This document shows, piece after piece, positions 44,068 through 52,938 of a stretch of DNA of 64,000 nucleotides. Position numbers and translations under genes: made by a program. Position 1 is the first letter of the stretch. Every line of letters starts with the position of its first letter. The stretch is from Polaribacter septentrionalilitoris. GTDB taxonomy: Bacteria; Bacteroidota; Bacteroidia; Flavobacteriales; Flavobacteriaceae. The notes under the pieces were generated by a model. The model had not been told where the DNA came from. It ran no database searches and saw only the letters and a program-made list of their open reading frames with translations. The stretch spans positions 1-64,000 of the forward strand of contig NZ_VRMJ01000005.1 in the NCBI RefSeq assembly GCF_009832745.1. The letters are read 5' to 3'.

Positions 44068-46569
44068 ATGAAAAAACTTACTTTTTATTTTTTTGTCTCT
44101 CTAATACTAGCTTCATGTAACTCCACAAAGCATGTTACTGAGGATGAACACATGCTTACACAAAACTATATTTTTGTAGACAGTGTAAGAGATAAAAGTA
44201 GTGAATTACAGAAATATATTCTTCAAAAACCCAATGCTCGTTTTTTAGATCTACCTTTTGGTTTATACGTACATAACTTTGGTAATCATGATAAACCTAA
44301 GACTCCGAGCGAATGGGGGAAAAAAAATTCCAGGTCTTACAACTTTATCAAAAGCATTTTTTCTGAAAAACAAAGCATTGCTTATGCCAATTCTTTTATT
44401 GGTTTAAACAATTGGTTTTTAAATTATGAAGCACCTGAAATCATTAACCAAAGAAAGGTAAAACAGACTGCAGATAATCTCTGGGCATACTATAAAACTA
44501 AAGGTTATTTTAAATCTAAAGTAGATACTGTTGTTAATCTATATGATGATAAAAAAGCTACTGTAGAGTACCATATAACCAAAGGAAAAGCCACACTTTT
44601 AGATACTATAAAGCTAAATATTAAATCGAAAGTTTTAGATACTATTTATAATAATTCAGAGTCAACTTCTTTATTGAAAAGTGGTGATCAATACAATGAC
44701 CAAACCTTTAGAGATGAAGCCAGTAGAGTGGTAAAACTTTTTAGAAATAAAGGTATTTACAACTTTACAGAATCTGCTTTAGGTTTTTATGTAGACTCAA
44801 CTAGAGCAGATTACAAAACCAATGTTAATTTTGTAATTTCAGCAAATAGATTGATTGAACAAGGAGGGAATTATGTTCCTGTTCCTTTTAAAGTTCATAA
44901 AATCTCTAAAGTAAACATCATTACAGATTATTCTTTTATTAAAAGAAATGAAACTATTACAGATTCTCTACATTATAACGGAATAAACTTTTTAGCTTAT
45001 GATAAAGTGAAGTACAACCCTAAATATTTATCACAATCAATCTTTTTAAAACCTAATGAAGTATATAAAGATACTTTAAGAAACTTAACTAGAAATCATT
45101 TAAAAGGACTCAAAAATTTTAAATCTACCAATATAGAAATTATACCAATTTCAGGAACAGACAATGAATTAGAAATGCGTGTAAAGCTAGCTCCAATAGA
45201 AAAATACACATTAGGTTTAGAAACAGAGCTTACCCACTCAAACATTAGAGAAATAGGTACATCAGCAAAATTTTCCATTACCAATAGAAATACATTTAGA
45301 GGTACAGAGTTGTTAAAATTATCTTTTTTAGGTTCATACTTTAACTCAAATAATGGTCCTGGTTGGGAAATTGGTGCAGATGCCTCTTTAGAAATACCAA
45401 GATTTGTAGCACCTTTTGGATTAGGTAAGCTTGTACCCAAAGAAATGTCTCCAAGAACACTATTTTCAGTAGGTACTAGTTTTCAGAAAAATATTGGTTT
45501 AGACAGACAAACTTTTACTTTTTTATCTGATTATAGATGGCAATTTAACTCAAAAAAAACAATTCAGTTAGAAGTTTTTAATACACAATACATTAAAAAT
45601 CTGAATATTGGAAGTTACTTTAACATTTATAATTCAGAATTTTCAAATCTCCAATCTATAGCAACTACCTACGACAATACTACTGGCTCTAACTTTTCAC
45701 CTCTTTCTAATAACTTGGAAAACCAAGTTAGTAATGCATTAAATTTCATGAATAATTTAGCAGGAAATAGCACTTTTAGAACAAGTAATCCAGAAGAATA
45801 CAACACAGCTCTTAATATCTTAAATCGATATAATATTATTACATCAGATTTTTTAATTCCAACTTTAGCCTACACTTTTACTTACAATAACCAAGCCAAC
45901 TTTAAAGACAATAACTTTTCTTTTTTTAGGATTCGTTTCGCAAATTCTGGAAATATTTTAGGCTTAATATCCAATAAAAAGAATGCTAATGGTAAAAAAA
46001 CCTTTGCAGATATTCCTTTAGCTCAATATTTTAAAACAGATATAGAATATAAGAAGTTTTGGGATGTTGGCTTAAGTTCTGTATTTGGGTTTCGAACTTT
46101 TTTAGGAGCTATTATTCCTTACGACAATTCAGATATTCCTTTTACAAAAAGTTACTTTGCAGGAGGTTCAAACGATATCAGAGCGTGGCAAACTTATGAG
46201 CTAGGACCAGGTAGCAGAAATACAGGTCTAGAATTTAATATTGGTAGTTTAAAATTTTTAACCAGTGCAGAATACCGTTTTCCTGTTTTTGGGAAATTAA
46301 AAGGAGCGCTTTTTGTTGATGCTGGAAATATTTGGGACATCTCTAATACTGAATTTGAAGATTCAGATGCTCGTTTCAACAACTTTTCATCATTAAAAGA
46401 TATCGCTATAGGTTCCGGATTTGGAGCTAGATTAGACTTTAGTTTTTTAATTCTTCGTTTAGATGTTGGTTTTAAAACATACGAACCTTATTTGAACGGA
46501 AACAAATGGCTACAAAATTTTAATTTAAGTAGTGCCGTTTACAATATTGGTATCAACTACCCCTTCTAA
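44068..46569 (+). CDS. tamL: TamL, BamA/TamA-family outer-membrane lipoprotein
   Basis: An 833-residue lipoprotein (LASC, Cys17) with POTRA domains (about 90-390) and a C-terminal Omp85 barrel with FAGGSNDIRAW and the terminal SSAVYNIGINYPF. Bacteroidota carry this lipidated TamA relative (TamL), which is thought to work with TamB in outer-membrane biogenesis; tamB is not in the window. I start at ATG 44068: the frame extends to TTG 44026, but that would place 14 residues before the lipoprotein signal. Divergent from the RNA methyltransferase. Confidence 0.88.
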   Translation: MKKLTFYFFVSLILASCNSTKHVTEDEHMLTQNYIFVDSVRDKSSELQKYILQKPNARFLDLPFGLYVHNFGNHDKPKTPSEWGKKNSRSYNFIKSIFSEKQSIAYANSFIGLNNWFLNYEAPEIINQRKVKQTADNLWAYYKTKGYFKSKVDTVVNLYDDKKATVEYHITKGKATLLDTIKLNIKSKVLDTIYNNSESTSLLKSGDQYNDQTFRDEASRVVKLFRNKGIYNFTESALGFYVDSTRADYKTNVNFVISANRLIEQGGNYVPVPFKVHKISKVNIITDYSFIKRNETITDSLHYNGINFLAYDKVKYNPKYLSQSIFLKPNEVYKDTLRNLTRNHLKGLKNFKSTNIEIIPISGTDNELEMRVKLAPIEKYTLGLETELTHSNIREIGTSAKFSITNRNTFRGTELLKLSFLGSYFNSNNGPGWEIGADASLEIPRFVAPFGLGKLVPKEMSPRTLFSVGTSFQKNIGLDRQTFTFLSDYRWQFNSKKTIQLEVFNTQYIKNLNIGSYFNIYNSEFSNLQSIATTYDNTTGSNFSPLSNNLENQVSNALNFMNNLAGNSTFRTSNPEEYNTALNILNRYNIITSDFLIPTLAYTFTYNNQANFKDNNFSFFRIRFANSGNILGLISNKKNANGKKTFADIPLAQYFKTDIEYKKFWDVGLSSVFGFRTFLGAIIPYDNSDIPFTKSYFAGGSNDIRAWQTYELGPGSRNTGLEFNIGSLKFLTSAEYRFPVFGKLKGALFVDAGNIWDISNTEFEDSDARFNNFSSLKDIAIGSGFGARLDFSFLILRLDVGFKTYEPYLNGNKWLQNFNLSSAVYNIGINYPF

Positions 46570-46629
46570 AACTACGAAAAGTCTATAACGTTTTCGTTAT
46601 TTTATATAAAGAATCACCCTTATTTTTAG

Positions 46630-46637
46630 TACTTTTG
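46630..46637 (+). promoter_or_regulatory. -7 promoter box of fbaA
   Basis: TACTTTTG, 28 nt before the ATG at 46666. No TTG at the expected distance, so only half supported. Confidence 0.4.
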
Positions 46638-46665
46638 ATGATAAATTAATGATAAAACACTAAAA

Positions 46666-47733
46666 ATGAGTCATAATATAAAACCAGGTGTAGCAACAGG
46701 TAAAGAAGTTCAAGAAATTTTTAACCTTGCTAAAGAAAAAGGATTTGCATTACCAGCTGTAAACGTTACAGGTTCTAATACAATTAATGGAGTTTTAGAA
46801 ACTGCAAGAGATTTAAACGCTCCTGTAATTATTCAATTCTCAAATGGTGGCGCACAATTTAACGCAGGTAAAGGTTTATCAAACGATGGTCAAAAAGCCG
46901 CTATCGCTGGTGGTATTGCTGGCGCAAAACACATTCATGAATTAGCTGTAGCTTACGGAGTTCCTGTAATTTTACATACAGATCATTGTGCTAAGAAATT
47001 ATTACCTTGGATTGATGGCTTATTAGATGCATCAGAAAAACATTTTGCAGAAACTGGGAAACCTCTATATAGTTCTCACATGATTGATTTATCTGAAGAA
47101 CCTATCGAAGAAAATATCGAAATTTGTAAAGAATACTTAGCTCGTATGAGCAAAATGGGTATGACTTTAGAAATTGAATTAGGTATTACTGGTGGAGAAG
47201 AAGACGGTGTTGATAATTCTGATGTTGATGCTTCTAAATTATACACACAACCAGAAGAGGTTGCTTATGCTTACGAAGAGTTATTAAAAGTTTCACCTCA
47301 ATTTACAATTGCAGCAGCTTTTGGTAATGTTCATGGTGTTTACAAACCAGGTAACGTTAAATTGACTCCAAAAATCTTGAAAAACTCTCAAGAATACATT
47401 TCTAAAAAGTACAATGTACCTCATAACACAATCGATTTTGTTTTTCATGGAGGATCTGGTTCAACTTTAGAAGAAATTAGAGAATCTATTGGTTATGGTG
47501 TTATAAAAATGAACATTGATACAGATTTACAATTTGCATTTACAGAAGGAATTCGTGATTATATGCAAGGTAAAGCTGATTACTTAGCAACTCAAATTGG
47601 TAATCCTGAAGGCTCTGATCAACCAAATAAAAAATATTACGACCCAAGAAAATGGTTACGTTTAGGTGAAGAAACATTTAAAGAGCGTTTAAAACAAGCA
47701 TTTTCTGACTTAAACAATGTAGATACGTTATAG
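46666..47733 (+). CDS. fbaA: Class II fructose-bisphosphate aldolase
   Basis: A 355-residue zinc aldolase interconverting fructose 1,6-bisphosphate with DHAP and glyceraldehyde 3-phosphate. Zinc/catalytic motifs: LHTDHCAKKLLPW, FGNVHGVYKPG and FVFHGGSGS, with NMDTD-like KMNIDTDLQ for phosphate binding. Length and ending fit the E. coli FbaA type. A single-gene unit with its own terminator. Confidence 0.96.
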   Translation: MSHNIKPGVATGKEVQEIFNLAKEKGFALPAVNVTGSNTINGVLETARDLNAPVIIQFSNGGAQFNAGKGLSNDGQKAAIAGGIAGAKHIHELAVAYGVPVILHTDHCAKKLLPWIDGLLDASEKHFAETGKPLYSSHMIDLSEEPIEENIEICKEYLARMSKMGMTLEIELGITGGEEDGVDNSDVDASKLYTQPEEVAYAYEELLKVSPQFTIAAAFGNVHGVYKPGNVKLTPKILKNSQEYISKKYNVPHNTIDFVFHGGSGSTLEEIRESIGYGVIKMNIDTDLQFAFTEGIRDYMQGKADYLATQIGNPEGSDQPNKKYYDPRKWLRLGEETFKERLKQAFSDLNNVDTL

Positions 47734-47755
47734 TCTCTATCATTTTTATAAATTT

Positions 47756-47790
47756 AAAAGCATTTTGATTTTTATCAAAGTGCTTTTTTT
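47756..47790 (+). terminator. Terminator after fbaA
   Basis: AAAAGCATTTTGAT (47756-47769) pairs with ATCAAAGTGCTTTT (47774-47787), one G-U pair, followed by T. Confidence 0.85.
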
Positions 47791-47834
47791 ATGACATTAC
47801 TTTACTCAAAAGAACAGTTTAACAAAAAATCTTT

Positions 47835-47842
47835 TACATTTG
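47835..47842 (+). promoter_or_regulatory. -7 promoter box of accD
   Basis: TACATTTG, 55 nt before the accD ATG. No clear TTG upstream. Confidence 0.4.
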
Positions 47843-47897
47843 TATTTCTATTTCTTTCTCAAAAAAAGAAATCAACCTAAAAAACATAACAACAACT

Positions 47898-48770
47898 ATG
47901 GCTTGGTTTAAAAGAACAGATAAAGGTATTCAGACCTCTACAGAAGATAAAAAAGACACCCCTAAAGGTTTATGGTATAAGACTCCTAGCGGAAAAATCA
48001 TAGACACAGAAGAATTAAAAAGAAACCTATATGTAAGTCCAGAAGATGGATACCACGTAAGAATTGGAAGTAAACATTATTTCGAATTATTTTTTGACGA
48101 AAATAAATTCACTGAATTAAATGAGAAATTAACTTCTAAAGACCCTTTAAAGTTTGTAGACACAAAAAAATATCCTGATAGATTAAAAGCAGCACAAGAA
48201 AAGACAAAACTAAAAGATGCAGTTAGAACTGCAGTTGGTAAATCTTTAGGGAAAGACTTGGTAATTGCTGCTATGGATTTTTCTTTTATTGGTGGTTCTA
48301 TGGGATCTGTAGTAGGAGAAAAAATTGCGAGAGCAATCAATTATTCAATAGAGAATAAAATTCCTTTTTTAATGATTTCAAAATCTGGTGGTGCAAGAAT
48401 GATGGAAGCTTCGCTTTCTTTAATGCAATTAGTAAAAACATCAGCAAAGTTAGCTCAATTAGCAGATGCTAAAATTCCATACATTTCTTTATGTACAGAT
48501 CCAACAACAGGTGGTACAACAGCTTCTTATGCCATGTTAGGTGACATTAATATTGCTGAACCAAATGCACTAATTGCGTTTGCAGGACCAAGAGTTGTAA
48601 AAGACACTACTGGAAAAGAATTACCAGAAGGATTCCAAAAATCTGAATTTGTATTAGAGCATGGCTTCTTAGACGCTATCTACGAGCGTAAAGATTTAAA
48701 AAAGCAAGTCAATTTATATATTGATTTGATTCAAAATATTCCTGTCAGAAAAAAGGAAGCAGTATCATAA
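47898..48770 (+). CDS. accD: Acetyl-CoA carboxylase carboxyltransferase beta subunit
   Basis: A 290-residue crotonase-fold subunit that moves CO2 from biotin to acetyl-CoA together with AccA. Core motifs: [34 protein letters not shown] and [12 protein letters not shown]. The N-terminal zinc ribbon is not functional: positions of the four expected Cys are Thr29, Gly32, Ser47 and Asp50 (WYKTPSGK and VSPED), and there is no Cys in the first 60 residues. I recall the same form in other flavobacteria. Flanked by terminators on both sides. Confidence 0.94.
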   Translation: MAWFKRTDKGIQTSTEDKKDTPKGLWYKTPSGKIIDTEELKRNLYVSPEDGYHVRIGSKHYFELFFDENKFTELNEKLTSKDPLKFVDTKKYPDRLKAAQEKTKLKDAVRTAVGKSLGKDLVIAAMDFSFIGGSMGSVVGEKIARAINYSIENKIPFLMISKSGGARMMEASLSLMQLVKTSAKLAQLADAKIPYISLCTDPTTGGTTASYAMLGDINIAEPNALIAFAGPRVVKDTTGKELPEGFQKSEFVLEHGFLDAIYERKDLKKQVNLYIDLIQNIPVRKKEAVS

Positions 48771-48771
48771 T

Positions 48772-48800
48772 AAAAAAAGCTAGCAATTGCTGGCTTTTTT
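48772..48800 (+). terminator. Terminator after accD
   Basis: AAAAAAGC and AGCAATTGCT with GGCTTTTTT form a nearly perfect stem directly after the stop codon. Confidence 0.85.
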
Positions 48801-48858
48801 ATTTCAATAACTTTCTAAAAAGAAAGAGATTACATCTTTAGGTTATAAAAAATAATCA

Positions 48859-48867
48859 TATATTTGC
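48859..48867 (+). promoter_or_regulatory. -7 promoter box of rpsO
   Basis: TATATTTGC, 54 nt before the rpsO ATG, perfect match to the -7 element. The -33 element is not evident. Confidence 0.5.
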
Positions 48868-48921
48868 AGCTTCAATGAAAACATCATTGATATACATAAA
48901 AATCATTTAAATAATATTGGC

Positions 48922-49191
48922 ATGTACTTAACAAAAGAAATTAAAGAAGGAATCTTCGAAAAACACGGTAAAGGAAAGAATGATACTGGTTCTTCAGAAG
49001 GACAAATTGCGTTATTCACACACAGAATCAATCACCTAACAGGACACTTAAAACAAAATCGTAAAGATTTTAACACAGAGCGTTCGTTAGTAAGAATGGT
49101 AGGTAAACGTAGAAGTTTATTAGACTATTTAAAGAAAACAGATATTGCTAGATACCGTGCAATTATTAAAGAATTAGGAATTAGAAAATAA
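48922..49191 (+). CDS. rpsO: Ribosomal protein uS15
   Basis: An 89-residue four-helix protein binding the central domain of 16S rRNA. Motifs TGSSEGQIALFTHRINHLTGHL and RRSLLDYLKK are standard (the first shown only in part: TGSSEGQIALFTHRI). It lies upstream of pnp, as in many bacteria, but here a strong terminator and 190 nt of spacer intervene. Confidence 0.97.
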   Translation: MYLTKEIKEGIFEKHGKGKNDTGSSEGQIALFTHRINHLTGHLKQNRKDFNTERSLVRMVGKRRSLLDYLKKTDIARYRAIIKELGIRK

Positions 49192-49200
49192 TTCTCATTT

Positions 49201-49233
49201 AAAAAAGAGGCTCTATAAACGTGCCTCTTTTTT
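49201..49233 (+). terminator. Terminator after rpsO
   Basis: AAAAAAGAGGC (49201-49211) pairs with GCCTCTTTTTT (49223-49233), 11-nt loop. Confidence 0.92.
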
Positions 49234-49281
49234 ATTTTTACAAAGTATTTAATTCTGCCTAACAAACAGAATCAAAATAAA

Positions 49282-49299
49282 AGTTAATATCAATTAACT
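49282..49299 (+). promoter_or_regulatory. Hairpin in the pnp leader region
   Basis: AGTTAAT (49282-49288) and ATTAACT (49293-49299) form a perfect 7-bp stem with a 4-nt loop. Downstream of it the leader is nearly G-free and A/C-rich up to the pnp start, i.e. probably unstructured. PNPase autoregulates through its leader in E. coli; a similar role here is only a possibility. Confidence 0.4.
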
Positions 49300-49424
49300 C
49301 TCATTCTTGTTAAAGCAAGAAAAAAAATCAAAAGAACTAACAATCCTTTTGAATTTCCATTGGAAAAACACACAACAACTACAACACAACAACAAACAAA
49401 TTAAAAATTTAGAATTAAAATTTT

Positions 49425-51665
49425 ATGATTCCAAAAGTATTTAGAGAGGTCATTGACCTTGGAGATGGAAGAACCATCTCATTAGAAACCGGTAAATTAG
49501 CAAAACAAGCGCACGGTTCAGTTGTTGTTCAATCAGGTAAATGTATGTTATTGTGTACAGTGGTATCAAACTATCATCAAGCAGATGTAGATTTTTTACC
49601 ATTAACTGTAGATTACAGAGAAAAATTTGCTGCTGCAGGACGTTATCCTGGAGGTTTCTTTAAAAGAGAAGCAAGACCAAGTGATGGAGAAGTATTAACA
49701 ATGCGTTTAGTAGACCGTGTTTTACGTCCATTATTCCCAAAAGATTACCACTCAGAAACTCAGGTTATGATTCAGATGATGTCTCATGATGATGATGTTA
49801 TGCCAGATGCAATGGCTGGTTTAGCGGCTTCTGCTGCTATTCAGTTATCAGATTTACCATTCGAATGCCCTATCTCTGAAGTAAGAGTAGCAAGAGTAAA
49901 TGGTGAATTCGTAATCAACCCAACAAGAGCTCAATTAGAGGAAGCTGACATTGACATGATGGTTGGTGCTTCTGCAGATTCAGTAATGATGGTAGAAGGT
50001 GAAATGGATGAGTGCTCTGAAGAAGAAATGGCAGAAGCTATTAAAGTGGCACACGAAGCAATTAAAGTACAATGTGCTGCTCAAGTTGCTTTAGCAGAAG
50101 CTTTCGGAAAGAAAGAAGTTCGTGAATACGAACCAGCAATTGAAAATGAAGAATTAGAAGCTAAAATTAAAGAATTAGTATACGATAAAACGTATGCAAT
50201 TGCAAAAGCAGGTTCTGCAAAGCATGAAAGAAGTGCTGCATTTAGCGAAATTAAAGAAGAAGTTGTCAACTCTTTCTCTGAAGAAGAGCAAGCTAAATTT
50301 GGTAAACTTATTGGAAAATACGTTGCAAAAGCGCAAAAAACTGCAATTCGTGATTTAACTTTAAAAGAAGGTTTACGTTTAGACGGTCGTAAAACTACAG
50401 ATATTAGACCAATTTGGTGTGAGGTAGATTATTTACCATCTACTCATGGTTCATCAATTTTTACAAGAGGTGAAACGCAAGCATTGGCAACTGTAACTTT
50501 AGGAACTTCTAGAGAAGCAAACCAAATAGATATGCCATCTTTTGAAGGTGAAGAAACATTCTATTTACACTATAACTTCCCTCCTTTTTCAACTGGAGAA
50601 GCACGTCCAATTAGAGGAACGTCTAGAAGAGAAGTTGGTCATGGTAATTTAGCGCAAAGAGCATTAAAAGGAATGATTCCTGCTGATTGCCCTTATACAG
50701 TAAGAGTGGTAAGTGAAGTTTTAGAATCTAATGGTTCTTCTTCTATGGCAACTGTTTGTTCTGGAACAATGGCATTAATGGATGCTGGTGTACAATTAAA
50801 GAAACCTGTTTCTGGTATTGCTATGGGATTAATTTCTGATGGTGAAAACTACGCAGTTTTATCTGATATTTTAGGTGATGAAGATCACTTAGGTGATATG
50901 GACTTTAAAGTGACTGGAACTGCAGATGGTATTACTGCTTGCCAAATGGATATTAAAATCAAAGGATTAAGTTACGAGATTTTAGTAAACGCATTAAAAC
51001 AAGCAAGAGATGGTCGTTTACATATTTTAGGTAAATTAACTGATACTATAGAAACTCCAAATAATGATGTAAAAGCTCATGCTCCTAAAATGATTACCAG
51101 AAGAATCCCTAACGATTTAATTGGTGCATTTATTGGTCCAGGTGGAAAACACATTCAAGAATTACAAAAAGAAACAGAAACTACTATTGTAATTACAGAA
51201 GACCCAGTAACTGAAGAAGGTATCATTGAAATTTTAGGCACAAAACCAGCAGGAATGGATGCTGTGATTGCTAAAATTGAATCAATGTTATTCAAACCAG
51301 AAAAAGGTTCTGTTTACGAAGTAAAAGTAATTAAAATGTTAGATTTTGGTGCGGTTGTAGAATACACAGAAGCTCCAGGAAATGAAGTTTTATTACACGT
51401 TAGCGAATTGGCTTGGGAACGTACAGACAATGTTTCTGACGTAGTGAAACTAGGTGATGTTTTAGATGTAAAATACTTTGGTATAGATCCTAAAACACGT
51501 AAAGAAAAAGTTTCTAGAAAGGCATTGTTAGAAAAACCAGAAGGTTGGACTCCAAGACCTCCAAGAGATAACAATCGTGGAAGAGACAACAGAGGTAGAG
51601 ATAATCGTGGACGTGATAACAGACGTGATGATCGTAGACCTAGACAAGATAGAAAAGAAGATTAA
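49425..51665 (+). CDS. pnp: Polyribonucleotide nucleotidyltransferase (PNPase)
   Basis: A 746-residue phosphorolytic 3'-5' exoribonuclease. Two RNase PH-like halves (about 1-220 and 310-545, the second with [20 protein letters not shown]), an alpha-helical linker, a KH domain ([15 protein letters not shown]) and an S1 domain (about 620-695). The C-terminus adds an Arg-Asp-Asn-rich tail of about 40 residues ([15 protein letters not shown]), probably an extra RNA-binding element. It has its own leader and terminator. Confidence 0.97.
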   Translation: MIPKVFREVIDLGDGRTISLETGKLAKQAHGSVVVQSGKCMLLCTVVSNYHQADVDFLPLTVDYREKFAAAGRYPGGFFKREARPSDGEVLTMRLVDRVLRPLFPKDYHSETQVMIQMMSHDDDVMPDAMAGLAASAAIQLSDLPFECPISEVRVARVNGEFVINPTRAQLEEADIDMMVGASADSVMMVEGEMDECSEEEMAEAIKVAHEAIKVQCAAQVALAEAFGKKEVREYEPAIENEELEAKIKELVYDKTYAIAKAGSAKHERSAAFSEIKEEVVNSFSEEEQAKFGKLIGKYVAKAQKTAIRDLTLKEGLRLDGRKTTDIRPIWCEVDYLPSTHGSSIFTRGETQALATVTLGTSREANQIDMPSFEGEETFYLHYNFPPFSTGEARPIRGTSRREVGHGNLAQRALKGMIPADCPYTVRVVSEVLESNGSSSMATVCSGTMALMDAGVQLKKPVSGIAMGLISDGENYAVLSDILGDEDHLGDMDFKVTGTADGITACQMDIKIKGLSYEILVNALKQARDGRLHILGKLTDTIETPNNDVKAHAPKMITRRIPNDLIGAFIGPGGKHIQELQKETETTIVITEDPVTEEGIIEILGTKPAGMDAVIAKIESMLFKPEKGSVYEVKVIKMLDFGAVVEYTEAPGNEVLLHVSELAWERTDNVSDVVKLGDVLDVKYFGIDPKTRKEKVSRKALLEKPEGWTPRPPRDNNRGRDNRGRDNRGRDNRRDDRRPRQDRKED

Positions 51666-51685
51666 TTTCTTTTTAAATTGATATG

Positions 51686-51716
51686 AAAATCGCCAATATT
51701 AATTGGCGATTTTTTT
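51686..51716 (+). terminator. Terminator after pnp
   Basis: AAAATCGCCAAT (51687-51698) pairs with ATTGGCGATTTT (51702-51713) and is followed by T. Confidence 0.9.
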
Positions 51717-51744
51717 ATGCTTTTTTGTTTCTTTGTGAAACTTA

Positions 51745-52869
51745 ATGAAGATTCAAAAAATAACTTATCTATCTCTAGGAACCAATCAAGGAAACAAACT
51801 AGAAAATCTACAAAATGCTATCAACGAAATAGATCATAAAGTTGGAGCAATTCAAAGTATTTCTTCTATATACAAAACACCATCTTGGGGTTTTAGTGGA
51901 AATGATTTTTATAATATTTGTATTAAAGTCACCACCTACCTAGCATCAGAAATCTTAATAAAATCTCTTTTAGAAATTGAGAATGAATTGGGAAGGGTTC
52001 GTTCTTCAAAGCTGGGTTATCAAAACAGAAACATTGATATTGACATTCTATTATTTGATGATGAAATTATCATTTCTAAAACGTTAACAGTACCTCATCC
52101 TAAAATGCTTCAACGCAAATTTGTGATAATTCCACTAGCGGAAATTGCACCATCCGTAATTCACCCAGTAACAAAACAACAGATTTTTATATGCGCCAAA
52201 AGTTGTGATGATAATTCAAAAATTACAATTATTGATGAAAAATTAACAAGACCTGTTCATCTATCAGAAAAGTACAATTATATCGCTATAGAAGGTAATA
52301 TTGGTGCAGGAAAAACATCATTAGCTAATATGATTTCTGATGATTTTAATGCTAAATTGGTACTAGAAAGATTTGCAGACAATCCTTTTTTACCAAAATT
52401 CTACAAAGATCAAGAACGGTTTGCTTTTCCTTTAGAGATGAGTTTCTTGGCAGACAGATATCAACAACTAACCGATGATTTGGCACAGTTTGACTTATTT
52501 AAGAACTTTATTGTATCAGATTATTATATCTTTAAATCGTTAATATTTGCTCAAATCACTCTACAAAAAGATGAATATAAGCTATATAGAAAAATGTTTG
52601 ATATTATGTATAAAGAAATTACAAAACCAGATTTATACATTTATTTATATCAAAATACAGATCGGTTATTAGAAAATATTAAAAAAAGAGGCAGAAATTA
52701 TGAACAAAGTATTGAAGCATCGTACCTCAAAAAGATTCATAATGGATATAAAAACTTTATTAACACAGAAAAAAATCTGAATTCAATAATTATAGATGTC
52801 TCAAAATTAGATTTTGTTAATAATTACAATGATTACAATTACATTCTAAATAAAATAAAGCATTTTTAA
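51745..52869 (+). CDS. folK: HPPK-deoxynucleoside kinase fusion
   Basis: A 374-residue two-domain protein. Residues 1-165 are 6-hydroxymethyl-7,8-dihydropterin pyrophosphokinase (folate pathway): YLSLGTNQGNKLENL, the Mg-binding RNIDIDILLFDDE (Asp98 and Asp100) and VPHPKMLQRKFVIIPLAEI. Residues about 178-374 are a deoxynucleoside kinase with P-loop GNIGAGKTS (184-192), ERFADNPFLPKFY and the lid-like KKRGRNYEQ, close to bacterial deoxyadenosine/deoxyguanosine kinases. The two activities belong to different pathways. I recall the fusion in other Bacteroidota. The reading frame is continuous with no internal start that obviously separates the halves. Confidence 0.92.
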   Translation: MKIQKITYLSLGTNQGNKLENLQNAINEIDHKVGAIQSISSIYKTPSWGFSGNDFYNICIKVTTYLASEILIKSLLEIENELGRVRSSKLGYQNRNIDIDILLFDDEIIISKTLTVPHPKMLQRKFVIIPLAEIAPSVIHPVTKQQIFICAKSCDDNSKITIIDEKLTRPVHLSEKYNYIAIEGNIGAGKTSLANMISDDFNAKLVLERFADNPFLPKFYKDQERFAFPLEMSFLADRYQQLTDDLAQFDLFKNFIVSDYYIFKSLIFAQITLQKDEYKLYRKMFDIMYKEITKPDLYIYLYQNTDRLLENIKKRGRNYEQSIEASYLKKIHNGYKNFINTEKNLNSIIIDVSKLDFVNNYNDYNYILNKIKHF

Positions 52870-52880
52870 AAAAAAAATGA

Positions 52881-52903
52881 TACTTTTGCGGGAAATAATT
52901 CCC
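52881..52903 (+). promoter_or_regulatory. Promoter box and 5' hairpin of the OmpA-type gene
   Basis: TACTTTTGC (52881-52889) is a -7 element. GGGAA (52890-52894) and TTCCC (52899-52903) form a hairpin at the predicted 5' end of the mRNA. A 5' stem could protect an abundant outer-membrane-protein message, as known for E. coli ompA; this is an inference. Confidence 0.5.
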
Positions 52904-52938
52904 CCAATTGTTTCAAACAGAAAATTATACTTAAAAAA

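Noticed and set aside
46575-46606. Terminator after tamL (ATAACG-TTTT-CGTTAT)
   Set aside because: A short stem with no clear T-run; too weak to annotate.
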